Under the pieces are notes generated by a model that searched no databases, was not told the origin of the DNA, and saw only the letters and a list, made by a program, of their open reading frames with translations. From the NCBI RefSeq assembly GCF_027912495.1, contig NZ_CP115463.1:2726001-2790000 (forward strand): DNA of 64,000 nt. The letters run 5' to 3'. This document shows, in pieces, positions 33,606 to 42,730 of the stretch (position 1 is its first letter; every line of letters starts with the position of its first letter). The DNA comes from Caulobacter sp. NIBR1757 (GTDB taxonomy: Bacteria; Pseudomonadota; Alphaproteobacteria; Caulobacterales; Caulobacteraceae). Position numbers and translations under genes: made by a program.

Positions 33606-35377
33606 TTGAACAGCCGGAAGCGGTAGCGCTGCTGGGCCCGGATGTTGGCCGCGATCCTGCCGTGCAGCGCCTCGTCCCAGGTCCCCCATTTGTCGATGAA
33701 GGCCTCGACCGCCGCCTTGTCGCCGCCGACCTGCAGGGCCAGCACCGCCTTCAGCAGGTCGGCCACGGCGGCGTGGTAGCGGCCATAGTCGATCGACATC
33801 TTCGCCGTCGCCGCATCGAAGCTCAGCACCTTGCGGTCGAGGAACCAGTTCCACTGCATCAGCTGCATCATGTTGTACGGCTGCTCGCGGCGCGGCCGGT
33901 TGTTCTGCAGGCAGCGCAGGATGCCGCTGGCGTAGAGGGCCCGTAGCTGGTCGGCCGTATAGTAGCCGCGCGTCTTCAGCTCCTCGGCCACGAACAGCGA
34001 GACGAGGTCGGCCTTCATCTCCTCCAGCAGGCTGGCGTCGGCGCCGAGCGCATCGGCAAACTGGCCGCCGTCCTTGGTCAGGTCCGGACCCAGATAGTGG
34101 CCGACCTCGTGCCAGAGGGTGCGATAGAAGTTGGCGTCCGAGGTCAGGTGCCCGGCGAACGGCGCCGCCATCGCCGCCCCGAACGTATCGCCGCTGCCTT
34201 TGAAGAGGTCCGGGTTGCGCATGATGTTGACGCGCAGAAGGATGATGCTGCCGTAGCGTTCGACCAGATAGGCTTCGTTGGGCAGGTTGGTCGCCGTGTT
34301 GGCCCCGCGCGACTGGCCGAAGTCGGCGATGACGTCATAGACCCCGACCGGGATGTCCTCCTGAACCTTCTTGTGGCTCGGCGTCGGCAGGCTGTCCTCC
34401 AGCGCCTGGATCCCGTTCATCGCCGCTCGCAGCGCCGCCCCTTCCGCGTTGCGCGTCGCCAGCAGGCTGAAGCTGTAGAAGGCGCGCGTGCCCAGGAGCT
34501 CGTCGTCATAGGTCTCGTAGGCGCCGATCTGGGCGTTGAGGTTCTTGAACCGGCCCCTCAGCCAGGCCGCGTCGCCGGACTCGTAGTCGTCGCTGAGCAG
34601 GTCGCGCGCCCGGTTGCGCAGGTATTTGGCGAAGGCCCAGTCGTCGGCCTCGACCGCATCGGCCGCCTCATTCATCAGGGCGTGGGCGCGGATCATCTCG
34701 TCGGCGAAGGCCACCGAATAGGGCGCGGCGTACAGGACCTTCGGATCCGGCTTGCGGCTCAGCCGCTCCAGCCGCGCCCTCAGGCCCGGATGCAGGGTGT
34801 CGAGGACCGGATAACGCAACAGCCTCGAAAGGTCGCGCCGTAGCATCAGCGAGCTGGCCCGGCGAACCACCGAACGCTGATGGGTCAACCCCGCCTTCTC
34901 GGCCGGATGGGCAGCCACATAGGCCTCGAACTCGGCCTTGGTCAGGTCCAGCGGGTAGACGTTCTTGCCGGGCGGTGCATCGGCGATTGCGACGAAGGGG
35001 ACGCGCTTGTTGTCCAGCGTCGTGGCGATCGGCCCCTGGAATACCCGATAGAGCGTCGCCAGATCCCGCCCGTGGGCGTCGGTGCGCGCGGCCAAAGCGC
35101 GGCGCATCTCCCGGGCGGCGGCGTGCCGCTGGACCTCGTAGACATCCTGGAAAATTGCGCCGACGGCCAACAGCTTGGCAACCGCCGCCTGCTCGCCGGC
35201 CGACAGATGGCCGAGGTCCGGGGCCAGGGTCAGGGCCTGGGTCTTGTCGAGGATCGCCTTGGCCTGTTCAGGCGTCCATTCAGTGGGCGATGTCTGGGCC
35301 AGGGCGCGCGGCGCGGCGGCCAGCGCCAGGGCGGAAGCGGACAGGGCCATAGCCGCCCGGCGGGACATGGAAATCAT
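33581..35377 (-). CDS. Exported M49-like zinc metallopeptidase
   Basis: A 598-residue protein resembling bacterial dipeptidyl-peptidase III (M49-like). The zinc site HEVGH is near residue 420 (FYRTLWHEVGHYLG) and the second motif EEMKADLVSLF follows about 35 residues later. An N-terminal SRRAAMALSASALALAA segment resembles a Tat signal, so it is likely periplasmic. ATG at 35377 follows GAGG by six bases. The upstream region contains repeat-element copy 2. Confidence 0.85.
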   Translation of the reverse strand: MISMSRRAAMALSASALALAAAPRALAQTSPTEWTPEQAKAILDKTQALTLAPDLGHLSAGEQAAVAKLLAVGAIFQDVYEVQRHAAAREMRRALAARTDAHGRDLATLYRVFQGPIATTLDNKRVPFVAIADAPPGKNVYPLDLTKAEFEAYVAAHPAEKAGLTHQRSVVRRASSLMLRRDLSRLLRYPVLDTLHPGLRARLERLSRKPDPKVLYAAPYSVAFADEMIRAHALMNEAADAVEADDWAFAKYLRNRARDLLSDDYESGDAAWLRGRFKNLNAQIGAYETYDDELLGTRAFYSFSLLATRNAEGAALRAAMNGIQALEDSLPTPSHKKVQEDIPVGVYDVIADFGQSRGANTATNLPNEAYLVERYGSIILLRVNIMRNPDLFKGSGDTFGAAMAAPFAGHLTSDANFYRTLWHEVGHYLGPDLTKDGGQFADALGADASLLEEMKADLVSLFVAEELKTRGYYTADQLRALYASGILRCLQNNRPRREQPYNMMQLMQWNWFLDRKVLSFDAATAKMSIDYGRYHAAVADLLKAVLALQVGGDKAAVEAFIDKWGTWDEALHGRIAANIRAQQRYRFRLFNYAAVTAA

Positions 35378-35610
35378 GGTGCACCTCAACTGATCGGGGC
35401 CACCCTATTCAGCGCCGTCGTGGCTGGAAAGCATGGAAAGGGGAGCCCGTCCGGCGCTGGGTGCGGTGGGGTTCGCGGCCGGACGGGCGTCGATGGCGCA
35501 AGGCCTGGGTCGGGCATTTGACCCCGCGTCACCGCCCAAGGTGACCCTACACCCCTTTTACAGGATTCGCTCGTTTAAGTTGCGTTACCCGCATGGCGGG
35601 AAGAACTTCG
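35378..35610. other. Gap upstream of M49-like gene
   Basis: No gene is supported. A 63-codon + frame starting at 35433 has no conserved look or ribosome site. The rest should contain the promoter of the metallopeptidase. The repeat element begins right after. Confidence 0.4.
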
Positions 35611-35877
35611 ATGAATATGTCTAGACATATTCATTTTCGGGCCTTTCCGGGACTTGGGACAAAACCTTGCGACAAAACCCGGCCCTGTAGGCCCGCTGAC
35701 CGCAAACCGGCCCACATTCACAGCCGTCCCACCTACGTCAGGCCCACGCCGCGGCCCACATCCCCAGCGCCTAGGGCTACCGCCAGAGCACAACTTCGCC
35801 CGTGTTTTCAAGGCCCTGCGGCCAGGCTAACCCCTGGCGTCCCCTAGCGCGCGGTATAATGGTAGGCCGCTTCGATA
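35611..35877. repeat. Palindrome-headed intergenic repeat element, copy 2
   Basis: It begins with a 24-bp palindrome (35611-35634) whose core is GAATATGTCTAGACATATTC. It continues through blocks shared with copy 1: TTCGGGCC, CCCGGCCCTGTAGG, a GACCGCAAACCGG-like block, CCACCTACG, CCCACATCC and TTTTCAAGGC. It ends with TATAATGGTAGGCCGCTTCG plus ATA (35855-35877), identical to copy 1 over 23 bases. Like copy 1 it sits just beyond the stop of a minus-strand gene (nitroreductase). Indels between copies are not multiples of three, which argues against a conserved protein. Confidence 0.75.
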
Positions 35878-35894
35878 GGCCCTTCGGGGCGGCC

Positions 35895-36572
35895 CTAGTC
35901 CTCGAACCCAACAAACACGGCCGCCTCATCGACGCTCTTGCGCTCGGACACCACGGCATTGGCCGGGAAGTCGTCGTCGGGATAGCCCATGGCGACGCAG
36001 ATCATGATGACCTGGTCATCCGCGATGCCCGCATGCTCGCGGACGACTGGCGACTGCATGATTCCCTGGCTGTTGATCACACAGCCGAGGCCCCGCGACC
36101 AGGCGGCGTTGACCAGGGCGTTGGTCACCGCGCCGGCGTCGAACGGGCCGATGTCGCTGCCATGGATGGAGCGGTCGTAGGTGACCACAATGGAGACCGG
36201 CGCGTCGAACTGCCGAAAGCCGCGCAGCACCCAGTCCTGCCGCGCGTCCTTGTCCTCGCGGGCGATGCCCATGGCGGCGAACAGTTGCTTGGCGACGCCG
36301 ATCTGGCGTTCGCGATGCTGTCCGCCGTACTCGCCGTGAACGCGAAACTCGCGGCTGTGGGGCACGCCGGCCAGGTTGCGCTCGGTGTTGCCGGCCCGGA
36401 TGCGGTCCAGCGGCTCGCCCGACACGACGTAGAAGTTCCAGGGCTGGGTGTTCAGCGACGACGGCGACCGCATGGCCAGCTCGAGAACCTCGCGGATCAC
36501 CGCCTTGGGCACCGGCTTCTGCTGATAGCCGCGGATGCTCCGCCGCCCGCGAACGACCTCGTCATAGTTCAT
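35895..36572 (-). CDS. Nitroreductase-family flavoprotein
   Basis: A 225-residue FMN-dependent NAD(P)H oxidoreductase. The FMN contact segment RRSIRGYQQKPVP, RSPSSLNTQPWNFYVV, and the C-terminal AMGYPDDDFPAN with nearby Arg are family hallmarks. ATG at 36572. Physiological substrate unknown. It is followed on the minus strand by repeat copy 2. Confidence 0.92.
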   Translation of the reverse strand: MNYDEVVRGRRSIRGYQQKPVPKAVIREVLELAMRSPSSLNTQPWNFYVVSGEPLDRIRAGNTERNLAGVPHSREFRVHGEYGGQHRERQIGVAKQLFAAMGIAREDKDARQDWVLRGFRQFDAPVSIVVTYDRSIHGSDIGPFDAGAVTNALVNAAWSRGLGCVINSQGIMQSPVVREHAGIADDQVIMICVAMGYPDDDFPANAVVSERKSVDEAAVFVGFED

Positions 36573-36640
36573 TTGATTTCCTCGATTTTCTTTAAGGCTG
36601 CCGATGTCCCCTTGCGGAAGTCCACCCTGCCCCGGCCGAC

Positions 36641-36671
36641 AAAAAGAAAGGCCCGGGATTTCTCCCGGGCC
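36641..36671 (-). terminator. Rho-independent terminator after acyl-CoA dehydrogenase operon
   Basis: GGCCCGGG (36650-36657) and CCCGGGCC (36664-36671) form an 8-bp stem with a six-base loop. On the minus strand it is followed by TTTCTTTTT. It lies 25 bp after the small-subunit stop. Confidence 0.85.
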
Positions 36672-36696
36672 CTTCCGATACGATTGCGAAGGTGGC

Positions 36697-37842
36697 CTAC
36701 GCCGCCTTGCCGAAGCTCAGCGTCTCGTAGCGGCGCAGGTGGTGGTCGACCGAGCCGTACAGCCCCTCGATCATCGTCGCGCGCTTGAAGTAGTGGCCGA
36801 CGGCCAGTTCCTCGGTCATGCCCATGCCGCCGTGGATCTGGATGGCGTTCTGGCCGACGAACTTGCAGGCCTTGCCGATCTGCACCTTGGCGGCCGAGAC
36901 GGCCTTGGCCCGCTCCGCGTCGCTCTCGTCAAGCTTCAGGGTGGCCATGTAGGTCATCGAGACCGACTGCTCGACGTTCATGAACATGTCGACCATCCGG
37001 TGCTGCAGCACCTGGAAGTTGGCGATGGCGGTGCCGAACTGCTTGCGCTGGCGGGCGTAGTCCAGCGTCTGCTCATGCATCTTGCGCATGGCGCCGACGG
37101 CCTCGGCGCAGGCGGCGGCCGCGGCCTCGTCCAGCACCTTGTTGACCAGCGGCAGGCCCTTGCCCTCTTCGCCGATCAGGGCCGACGCCGGAACAGTGAC
37201 GTTCTCGAGGTAGACTTCCGAGGCGCGCTGGCCATCGACGGTCGGGTAGTCGCGGGTGACGATGCCCTTGGCGCCCTTCTCGACGATGAACACCGAGATG
37301 CCGTCCTCGTCGCGCTGGCCGCCGCTGGTGCGGGCGGTGACGATCAGGTGGCTGGCCCAGGGGGCGCCGATGACGACCGCCTTGTGGCCGTTGAGGACGA
37401 AAGCGTCCCCTTCCTTCTTGGCGGTAGTCTTCACATCCGCCCAGTTATAGCGGGCCTGCGGCTCGGCATAGCCGAAGGCGATGGTGACCTTGCCCTCGAT
37501 GATGCCGCCGATCAGCTCGGCCGCGCCTGCATATCCCGAGTGCTTCAGGAAGCCGCCGCCGATGACGACGGTGCCGAGATAGGGCTCGACCACCAGGGCT
37601 TTGCCGAACTCTTCCATGACGATCATGTTCTCGATGGCGCCGCCGCCCAGGCCGCCCAGCTCTTCGGAGAAGGGCGCGCCGAGAATGCCCAGCTCGTTGG
37701 CGAAGGCTTCCCAGATGGCCGGGCTCCAGCCGCTCTCGGACTTGATCAGCTTCTGGCGTTTGTCGAAGTCGTACTTGTCCTGCAGGAAGCTGGCGACGGT
37801 GTCGCGCAGCATCGACTGCTCTTCGGAGAAATTGAAGTCCAT
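36697..37842 (-). CDS. Acyl-CoA dehydrogenase, small-subunit type
   Basis: A 381-residue FAD enzyme that desaturates acyl-CoA at C2-C3. It resembles the smaller member of heterodimeric pairs (PimD/FadE28-like): FSEEQSMLRDTVASFLQ, LGGLGGGAIE, the FAD-binding IAFGYAEPQARYNW, and QIHGGMGMTEELAVGHYFKR. In such pairs one subunit often lacks the catalytic Glu, which would need alignment. It is 45 bp downstream of the large-subunit gene and ends before a strong terminator. Confidence 0.9.
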   Translation of the reverse strand: MDFNFSEEQSMLRDTVASFLQDKYDFDKRQKLIKSESGWSPAIWEAFANELGILGAPFSEELGGLGGGAIENMIVMEEFGKALVVEPYLGTVVIGGGFLKHSGYAGAAELIGGIIEGKVTIAFGYAEPQARYNWADVKTTAKKEGDAFVLNGHKAVVIGAPWASHLIVTARTSGGQRDEDGISVFIVEKGAKGIVTRDYPTVDGQRASEVYLENVTVPASALIGEEGKGLPLVNKVLDEAAAAACAEAVGAMRKMHEQTLDYARQRKQFGTAIANFQVLQHRMVDMFMNVEQSVSMTYMATLKLDESDAERAKAVSAAKVQIGKACKFVGQNAIQIHGGMGMTEELAVGHYFKRATMIEGLYGSVDHHLRRYETLSFGKAA

Positions 37843-37887
37843 CGGGCGTCCCTGACTAGATGCGTTTCTTGTGAGTTGAGGCCGAGC

Positions 37888-39102
37888 CTAGAGGCCCAGA
37901 ACCATCTTGGCGATGATGTTGCGCTGGATTTCGTTCGACCCGCCGTAGATCGAGGTCTTGCGGGTGTTGAAGTAGTTGGGCGCCGTGCGGTGGGCGCTGT
38001 CGGGCCCGATCGGATGGGCGTTGTCGCCGTCACCCGGGAAGCCGCGGAAGTAGGGCGAGGCGTAGTGGCCCGCCGCTTCCAGCGCCAGCTCGGTCAGCCG
38101 CTGCTGGATCTCGGTGCCCTTGATCTTCAGCAGCGAGGATTCCGGACCCGGCCCCTTGCCGGCGCTTTCCGAGGCCAGCACCCGCAGCTCGGTGTACTCC
38201 AGAGCCGTCAGGTCGATCTCCAGCTCGGCGACCTTGCGCTTGAAGTCGGCGTCCTTCAGCAGGTTGTCGCCGTCGTCGCCGAACTCGACCGAGGCCATCT
38301 CGCGCACCCGCTCGACGCCGCGCTTGGAGCGCGCCACGCCGGCGATGCCCGAGCGTTCGTGAGCCAGCAGGAACTTGGCGCAGGTCCAGCCCTTGTTCTC
38401 TTCGAACACGCGGTTCTCGACCGGAACCTTGACGTTCTCCAGCCAGACCTCGTTGACCTCATGGCCGCCGTCGATGGTGATGATCGGGCGCACGGTGATT
38501 CCGGGCGTCTTCATGTCGATGAGCAGGAAGCTGATGCCTTCCTGGATCTTGGCCTCAGGGTTGGTGCGGACCAGGAAGAAGCCCCAGTCGGCGTGCTGCG
38601 CCAGCGTGGTCCAGGTCTTCTGGCCGTTGACGATGTAGTATTCCTTGCCGTCGTCGCCGGTGATGCGCTCGGCCTTGGTCTTCAGCGACGCGAGGTCGGA
38701 CCCGGCGCCCGGTTCCGAATAGCCCTGACACCACCACTCCTCGCCGTTGTAGATCTTCGGCAGGTAGCGGTCCTTCTGTTCCTGGGTGCCGAAGGTGTAG
38801 ATGACCGGGGCCACCATGGCGACGCCGAAGGGCAGGATCGGAATCGCGTCCGCCCGGGCCATCTCCTCGCCGAACAGGTATTTCTGGGTCGAGGTCCAGC
38901 CGCAGCCGCCCCATTCCTTCGGCCACGACGGGGCCACCCAGCCCTTCTTGGCCAGCACCTTGTGCCAGGACAGGAAGTCGTCCTTGCTCAGGTCTTCCCG
39001 ATCCGAGCCCTTGTCGCGCAGCTGCGCCGGGTAGTTCTCGGCGATGAAGGCGCGGACCTCGTCGCGGAACGCAATGTCTTCGGGGGAAAAGTCGAGGTTC
39101 AT
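37888..39102 (-). CDS. Acyl-CoA dehydrogenase, large-subunit type
   Basis: A 404-residue acyl-CoA dehydrogenase of the PimC/FadE29-like type: FRDEVRAFIAENYP, GWVAPSWPKEWGGCGWT, CQGYSEPGAGSDLASLKTKA (FAD/substrate loop), and the C-terminal SIYGGSNEIQRNIIAKMVLGL. The tandem pair suggests a heterodimer acting on bulky or dicarboxyl CoA esters (pimeloyl-CoA or sterol side-chain types are known), which is inference. First gene of the operon; ATG at 39102. Confidence 0.92.
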   Translation of the reverse strand: MNLDFSPEDIAFRDEVRAFIAENYPAQLRDKGSDREDLSKDDFLSWHKVLAKKGWVAPSWPKEWGGCGWTSTQKYLFGEEMARADAIPILPFGVAMVAPVIYTFGTQEQKDRYLPKIYNGEEWWCQGYSEPGAGSDLASLKTKAERITGDDGKEYYIVNGQKTWTTLAQHADWGFFLVRTNPEAKIQEGISFLLIDMKTPGITVRPIITIDGGHEVNEVWLENVKVPVENRVFEENKGWTCAKFLLAHERSGIAGVARSKRGVERVREMASVEFGDDGDNLLKDADFKRKVAELEIDLTALEYTELRVLASESAGKGPGPESSLLKIKGTEIQQRLTELALEAAGHYASPYFRGFPGDGDNAHPIGPDSAHRTAPNYFNTRKTSIYGGSNEIQRNIIAKMVLGL

Positions 39103-39247
39103 CAGGGGCTCCCGGCGCGGCTCTTCAAGGGCCGTGTTCTAGTCGGGGCGGATCATAGAAGCCGAACGCTTGTTTGGAAAGATGACGCTCGCGTCAACGT
39201 AAGGTCTTTTGCGATCTTGGTGACGCTCAACACGAAGGGTCTTCGTC

Positions 39248-39284
39248 CAAAAAAAGAGCGCCCCGTCCGGGGTGGACGGGGCGC
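39248..39284 (-). terminator. Rho-independent terminator
   Basis: GCGCCCCGTCC (39258-39268) pairs with GGACGGGGCGC (39274-39284) around a five-base loop. On the minus strand it is followed by TCTTTTTTTGG. It terminates the small exported protein gene at 39320-39646. Confidence 0.85.
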
Positions 39285-39319
39285 CAAGGGGCTCTGGGTG
39301 CTCGATAGAGAGTGCGAAA

Positions 39320-39646
39320 TTACCCGACCACGCCGTAGGCCTGGCAGGCGCCGTTTCGCTCGGCGATCAGTTCGGCCTTGCGCGTGTCGTCGGCCTTGCG
39401 GGCCTCGACCTGCGCGTCGTCCTGGGCGTTCATGGCCTTGTCGATGATCCAGTCGGCGCGGCCACGCTTGTTGGCCTTCAGCACCGCGTCGACGGCCTTG
39501 GTGTCGACGCCGTCGGCCTTCGCCAGGCCCTTGCAGCGGGCCGCCTTGACGAACTGGGCGTCGCTGAGGCGTTCGGCCGGCTGGGCCGAGACTGCGGAGG
39601 CGCCGGCCAGGGCCAGCAGAGTGGCGGAGATCAGCAGGGTCTTCAT
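39320..39646 (-). CDS. Small exported protein
   Basis: A 108-residue protein with a signal peptide (MKTLLISATLLALAGASAVSA) and a charged helical mature part containing two cysteines (ARCKGLAK and NGACQAYG) that may form a disulfide. No family recognised. It has its own strong terminator, so it is a single-gene unit. Confidence 0.75.
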   Translation of the reverse strand: MKTLLISATLLALAGASAVSAQPAERLSDAQFVKAARCKGLAKADGVDTKAVDAVLKANKRGRADWIIDKAMNAQDDAQVEARKADDTRKAELIAERNGACQAYGVVG

Positions 39647-39852
39647 GGTTGGCGTCCCGTCAGTGGTTGAATTCGATGACTGGAGGGTGCGTCACGAAGA
39701 CCGTATTCGCAAATTAAACTCCTGAAAGACTCGAAGTATGACAGAGTTTTCATATCTAAACTTATTGTAATCCTCCGGGCCAAAACATGGCTCTTTCTTG
39801 ACAGCCTCGCCACACTTGCCAGCGCGCCGCCGGGCCGCGATCCTTGGAGCCG

Positions 39853-40335
39853 ATGACCGCCCTGCCCCCCAATCTCGACAATGACATAACCGGCCCCGGC
39901 CTCGGTGCCCTGCGCATGGACGCCGCCGCCCTCAACGACTTCCTGGCGCGCGCCTTTCCGCACAGCGAGCCCGAGACCATGGTCAAGGTGATCAAGGTCG
40001 ATCCCGGCGTCGTCACCCTGGCCATGCCGACCAGCGAGCGGCACCACCGCCCGGGCGCGGTCATCTCCGGCCCGACCCTGATGAGCCTGGCCGACAGCGC
40101 CGCCTACGCCCTGATCCTGGCCCATATCGGCGAGGTGGCGATGGCGGTGACCACCTCGCTCAACATCCACTTCCTGCGCCCCTGCAAGCCCGGCCGGCTG
40201 ATGGCCGAGGGCCGGCTGTTGCGTCTCGGCCGTCGGATCGCCACGGTCGATGTGCTGATGTGGACCGAGGGCCCCGACCGCGCCGCCGCCAAGGCCACCG
40301 TCGCTTACGCCATTCCCGAGGGAGCCGTCCGTTGA
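39853..40335 (+). CDS. PaaI-type hotdog thioesterase
   Basis: A 160-residue hotdog-fold protein, predicted to hydrolyse acyl-CoA esters. Family signatures: RHHRPGAVISGPTLMSLADSAAY (active-site helix) and VAMAVTTSLNIHFLRPCKPG. ATG at 39853 is preceded closely by TTGGAG. It overlaps the DUF1289 gene by three bases. Confidence 0.87.
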   Translation: MTALPPNLDNDITGPGLGALRMDAAALNDFLARAFPHSEPETMVKVIKVDPGVVTLAMPTSERHHRPGAVISGPTLMSLADSAAYALILAHIGEVAMAVTTSLNIHFLRPCKPGRLMAEGRLLRLGRRIATVDVLMWTEGPDRAAAKATVAYAIPEGAVR

Positions 40336-40562
40336 GCCTTGGTCCGCCCTACACCAGCCCGCCCAAGGCCATCACCACCCCCTGTGTGAAGGTCTGCATC
40401 GTCGATCCGGAGAGCAACCTCTGCCTCGGCTGCTTCCGCACCCTGCCCGAGATCGGCGGCTGGGCCCGCTTCAGCGAGGCGGAGCGCGCCGCCCTGATGA
40501 CCGAGTTGCCCAGCCGCAAAGGCCGCATCCGCCCCGAGAAGCTCGGCATCCTCAACACCTGA
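40332..40562 (+). CDS. DUF1289 cysteine-rich protein
   Basis: A 76-residue protein with the four-Cys DUF1289 signature CVKVCIVDPESNLCLGCFRT, and GWARFSEAERAALM. It probably binds metal. The TTG start at 40332 lies across the thioesterase stop (TTGA), indicating coupling. Role unknown. Confidence 0.85.
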   Translation: MSLGPPYTSPPKAITTPCVKVCIVDPESNLCLGCFRTLPEIGGWARFSEAERAALMTELPSRKGRIRPEKLGILNT

Positions 40563-40666
40563 TTCACCAGCCTGATTCATCGGATGCAAACCCTGCTCGC
40601 CTAAAACCCTGCGCAATGGCTCGCGTTCAATGCGGTCCGACGAAGCCAAAAGGTGGGGTGTCGCCA

Positions 40667-41173
40667 ATGCTGAAGTTCGCAGCGATCGTGCTGGTGGGAG
40701 CGTTGTCGGCCGTTGGCGCGGCCGGCGCCGTCGTCAACTTCGACCCCTCCCGGCAGGCCCCGCAGGCCAACCTCCAACTGGCGACGACGCCGGTCTCCAG
40801 CACCGCCGCCCCGGCCCAGGTCACCAAGGCCGCCGACGGCCACTACTGGGCCACCGCCGACGTCGATGGCAGCGCCGTGCGCTTCCTGGTCGATACCGGG
40901 GCGACCGCCGTCGCCCTGACCGCCACCGACGCCCAGCGCCTGGGCCTCGACCTCGGCAAGCTCACCTTCGGGGTGCCGGTGACCACCGCCGACGGCAAGA
41001 CCATGGCCGCCCAGGTCAAGCTGCGCAGCGTCACCATCGCCGGAGCCCGGGTCGAGAACGTCGATGCCCTGATCCTGCGGACCGGCCTCGAAACCAGCCT
41101 GCTCGGCATGAGCTATCTGGGCCGCCTGTCCTCCTTCGAGGCCACGCGCACGGCGTTGATTCTCAAGCCCTAG
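40667..41173 (+). CDS. Retropepsin-like aspartic protease (TIGR02281 type), membrane-anchored
   Basis: A 168-residue single-domain aspartyl protease of clan AA. The catalytic motif FLVDTGATAVALT is near residue 78, and the C-terminal LLGMSYLGRLSSFE pattern is typical. An N-terminal hydrophobic segment (LKFAAIVLVGALSAVGAAG) anchors it in the membrane facing the periplasm. Being single-domain, it should act as a dimer. ATG at 40667 follows AGGTGGGG. Its stop is shared with the convergent globin gene. Confidence 0.87.
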   Translation: MLKFAAIVLVGALSAVGAAGAVVNFDPSRQAPQANLQLATTPVSSTAAPAQVTKAADGHYWATADVDGSAVRFLVDTGATAVALTATDAQRLGLDLGKLTFGVPVTTADGKTMAAQVKLRSVTIAGARVENVDALILRTGLETSLLGMSYLGRLSSFEATRTALILKP

Positions 41174-41622
41174 ACCGGCGCTCGCACCGGCGGCAGTTCG
41201 CCCCGGCTGACCGCCAGGCCCATCTGCAGGCTGCGGCCGATCATCAGCGCCCGCTCGACGAACAGCGCCGCCGCGGCCGGCGGACAAACGTCCCGCGCCG
41301 TCGCCTCGAACAGCGACAGCCAGCGGCCGAAGTGCTCGGTCCTGATGTCGGGCAGGCGGTTGTGGGCCTGCATCGGCCGCCCCTGGAACCGCCCCGTGGC
41401 CAGCATCACCGACGACCAGAAATCACACAGCTTGGCCAGATGGGCGTCCCAGGTCTCGCCGATGGCTCGCTCGAAGATCGGCCCGATGGCGGGATCCCGC
41501 CGCACCCGGTCGTAGAAGGCATGCACCAGCTGGCGGATCATCGCCTCGTCGATGCCGACGGCGACGCCGGGACCGAGACGGGGGCCCTCGCCGCGCGGGT
41601 GATCTGCTGGTCTGTCGGCCAT
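41170..41622 (-). CDS. Group 3 truncated hemoglobin
   Basis: A 150-residue globin with the 2/2 fold: IRQLVHAFYDRVRRDPAIGPIFE, KLCDFWSSVMLATGRFQG and HFGRWLSLFEATA, where the His is the proximal heme ligand candidate. Group 3 globins are linked to oxygen, NO or redox sensing. It converges on the aspartic-protease gene. Confidence 0.87.
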   Translation of the reverse strand: MADRPADHPRGEGPRLGPGVAVGIDEAMIRQLVHAFYDRVRRDPAIGPIFERAIGETWDAHLAKLCDFWSSVMLATGRFQGRPMQAHNRLPDIRTEHFGRWLSLFEATARDVCPPAAAALFVERALMIGRSLQMGLAVSRGELPPVRAPV

Positions 41623-41671
41623 GGCGGTGAGGTAGGCGGCGCGGTAACGACCCGCAACCCGTGGAAATCCC

Positions 41672-42661
41672 CTACGCCGCGGCCCGCGCCCCGCTCACCG
41701 CGTCCAGAGCCCGATCGACGACCTCGATCCCCGCGCCTGCCTTGACGCCCTCGACCGTCAGGATCCGCCGCCAGCTTCGCGCGCCCGGCCGGCCGTGGAA
41801 CAGGCCCAGCATGTGCCGCACCATGGCCGGCAGGTGTACGCCCTCTTCCAGCCGCGCCAGCAGATAGGGCCGGTACCGCGCCACCGCCTCGAAGGGCGAG
41901 ACATCGCCGCCGTCGGCCGCGAACAGCCGCCGGTCCACCTCGCCCAGCAGCCCGGCCTCGTGATAGGCCGCCCGGCCCATCATCACCCCGTCGACATGCG
42001 CCAGATGGGCCTCGGCCTCGTCCAGCGACGCCACCCCGCCGTTGATGACGATGGTCAGCTCCGGCCGCTCGCGCTTGAGCCTGTAGACCAGCGGATAGTC
42101 GAGCGGCGGGATGTCCCGGTTCTCCTTCGGCGACAAGCCCTTCAGCCAGGCCTTGCGGGCATGGACGACGAAGGTCTTCACCCCGGCCGCCGCCGACAGG
42201 TCGACCAGCCGGAACAGGCTGTCCGCCGGCTCCTGGTCATCGACGCCGATGCGGCATTTCACAGTCACCGGCACATCGACCGCGCCGATCATCGCCGCCA
42301 TGCAGTCGGCCACCAGCTCCGGCTCGCGCATCAGGCAGGCGCCGAACCGCCCCGACTGCACGCGGTCGGAGGGACAGCCGACGTTGAGATTGATCTCGTC
42401 ATAGCCCAGGTCCGCGCCGATCCTGGCGCTGGCCGCCAGGTCGTCGGGGTCCGAGCCGCCCAGCTGCAGCGCCACCGGATGCTCGACCGGGTCATAGCCG
42501 AGCAGCCTGTCCCGGTCGCCGTGCAGCACGGCCCCGGTGGTGACCATCTCGGTGTAGAGCAGCGCCCGTCCGGTCAGCGCCCGGTGCAGCGCCCGGCAGT
42601 GACGGTCGGTCCAGTCCATCATCGGGGCGACGGAGAAGGTATGGGGCGGCGGGCGGATCAC
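41672..42661 (-). CDS. dusA: tRNA-dihydrouridine synthase A
   Basis: A 329-residue FMN enzyme that reduces uridines in the tRNA D-loop. Clear motifs: FSVAPMMDWTDRHCR (FMN loop), LNVGCPSDRVQSGRFGACLM (catalytic Cys), VTVKCRIGVDD, and VIINGGV-type IVINGGVASLDEA. GTG at 42661 begins the family-like N-terminus. Confidence 0.94.
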   Translation of the reverse strand: MIRPPPHTFSVAPMMDWTDRHCRALHRALTGRALLYTEMVTTGAVLHGDRDRLLGYDPVEHPVALQLGGSDPDDLAASARIGADLGYDEINLNVGCPSDRVQSGRFGACLMREPELVADCMAAMIGAVDVPVTVKCRIGVDDQEPADSLFRLVDLSAAAGVKTFVVHARKAWLKGLSPKENRDIPPLDYPLVYRLKRERPELTIVINGGVASLDEAEAHLAHVDGVMMGRAAYHEAGLLGEVDRRLFAADGGDVSPFEAVARYRPYLLARLEEGVHLPAMVRHMLGLFHGRPGARSWRRILTVEGVKAGAGIEVVDRALDAVSGARAAA

Positions 42662-42730
42662 GCCGCGTCCTTAGCGGATCGTCCGGCCTGGAGCCAGACG
42701 CCCGGCGATCTCAGCGGCAGCCGACGGACA

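Noticed and set aside
35433..35624. 63-codon frame before repeat copy 2
   Set aside because: No ribosome site or recognisable motif, and it ends inside the palindrome.
36604..39447. Open frame of about 950 codons on the + strand opposite the acyl-CoA dehydrogenases
   Set aside because: Shadow frame; both dehydrogenases read fully on the other strand and a terminator lies inside.
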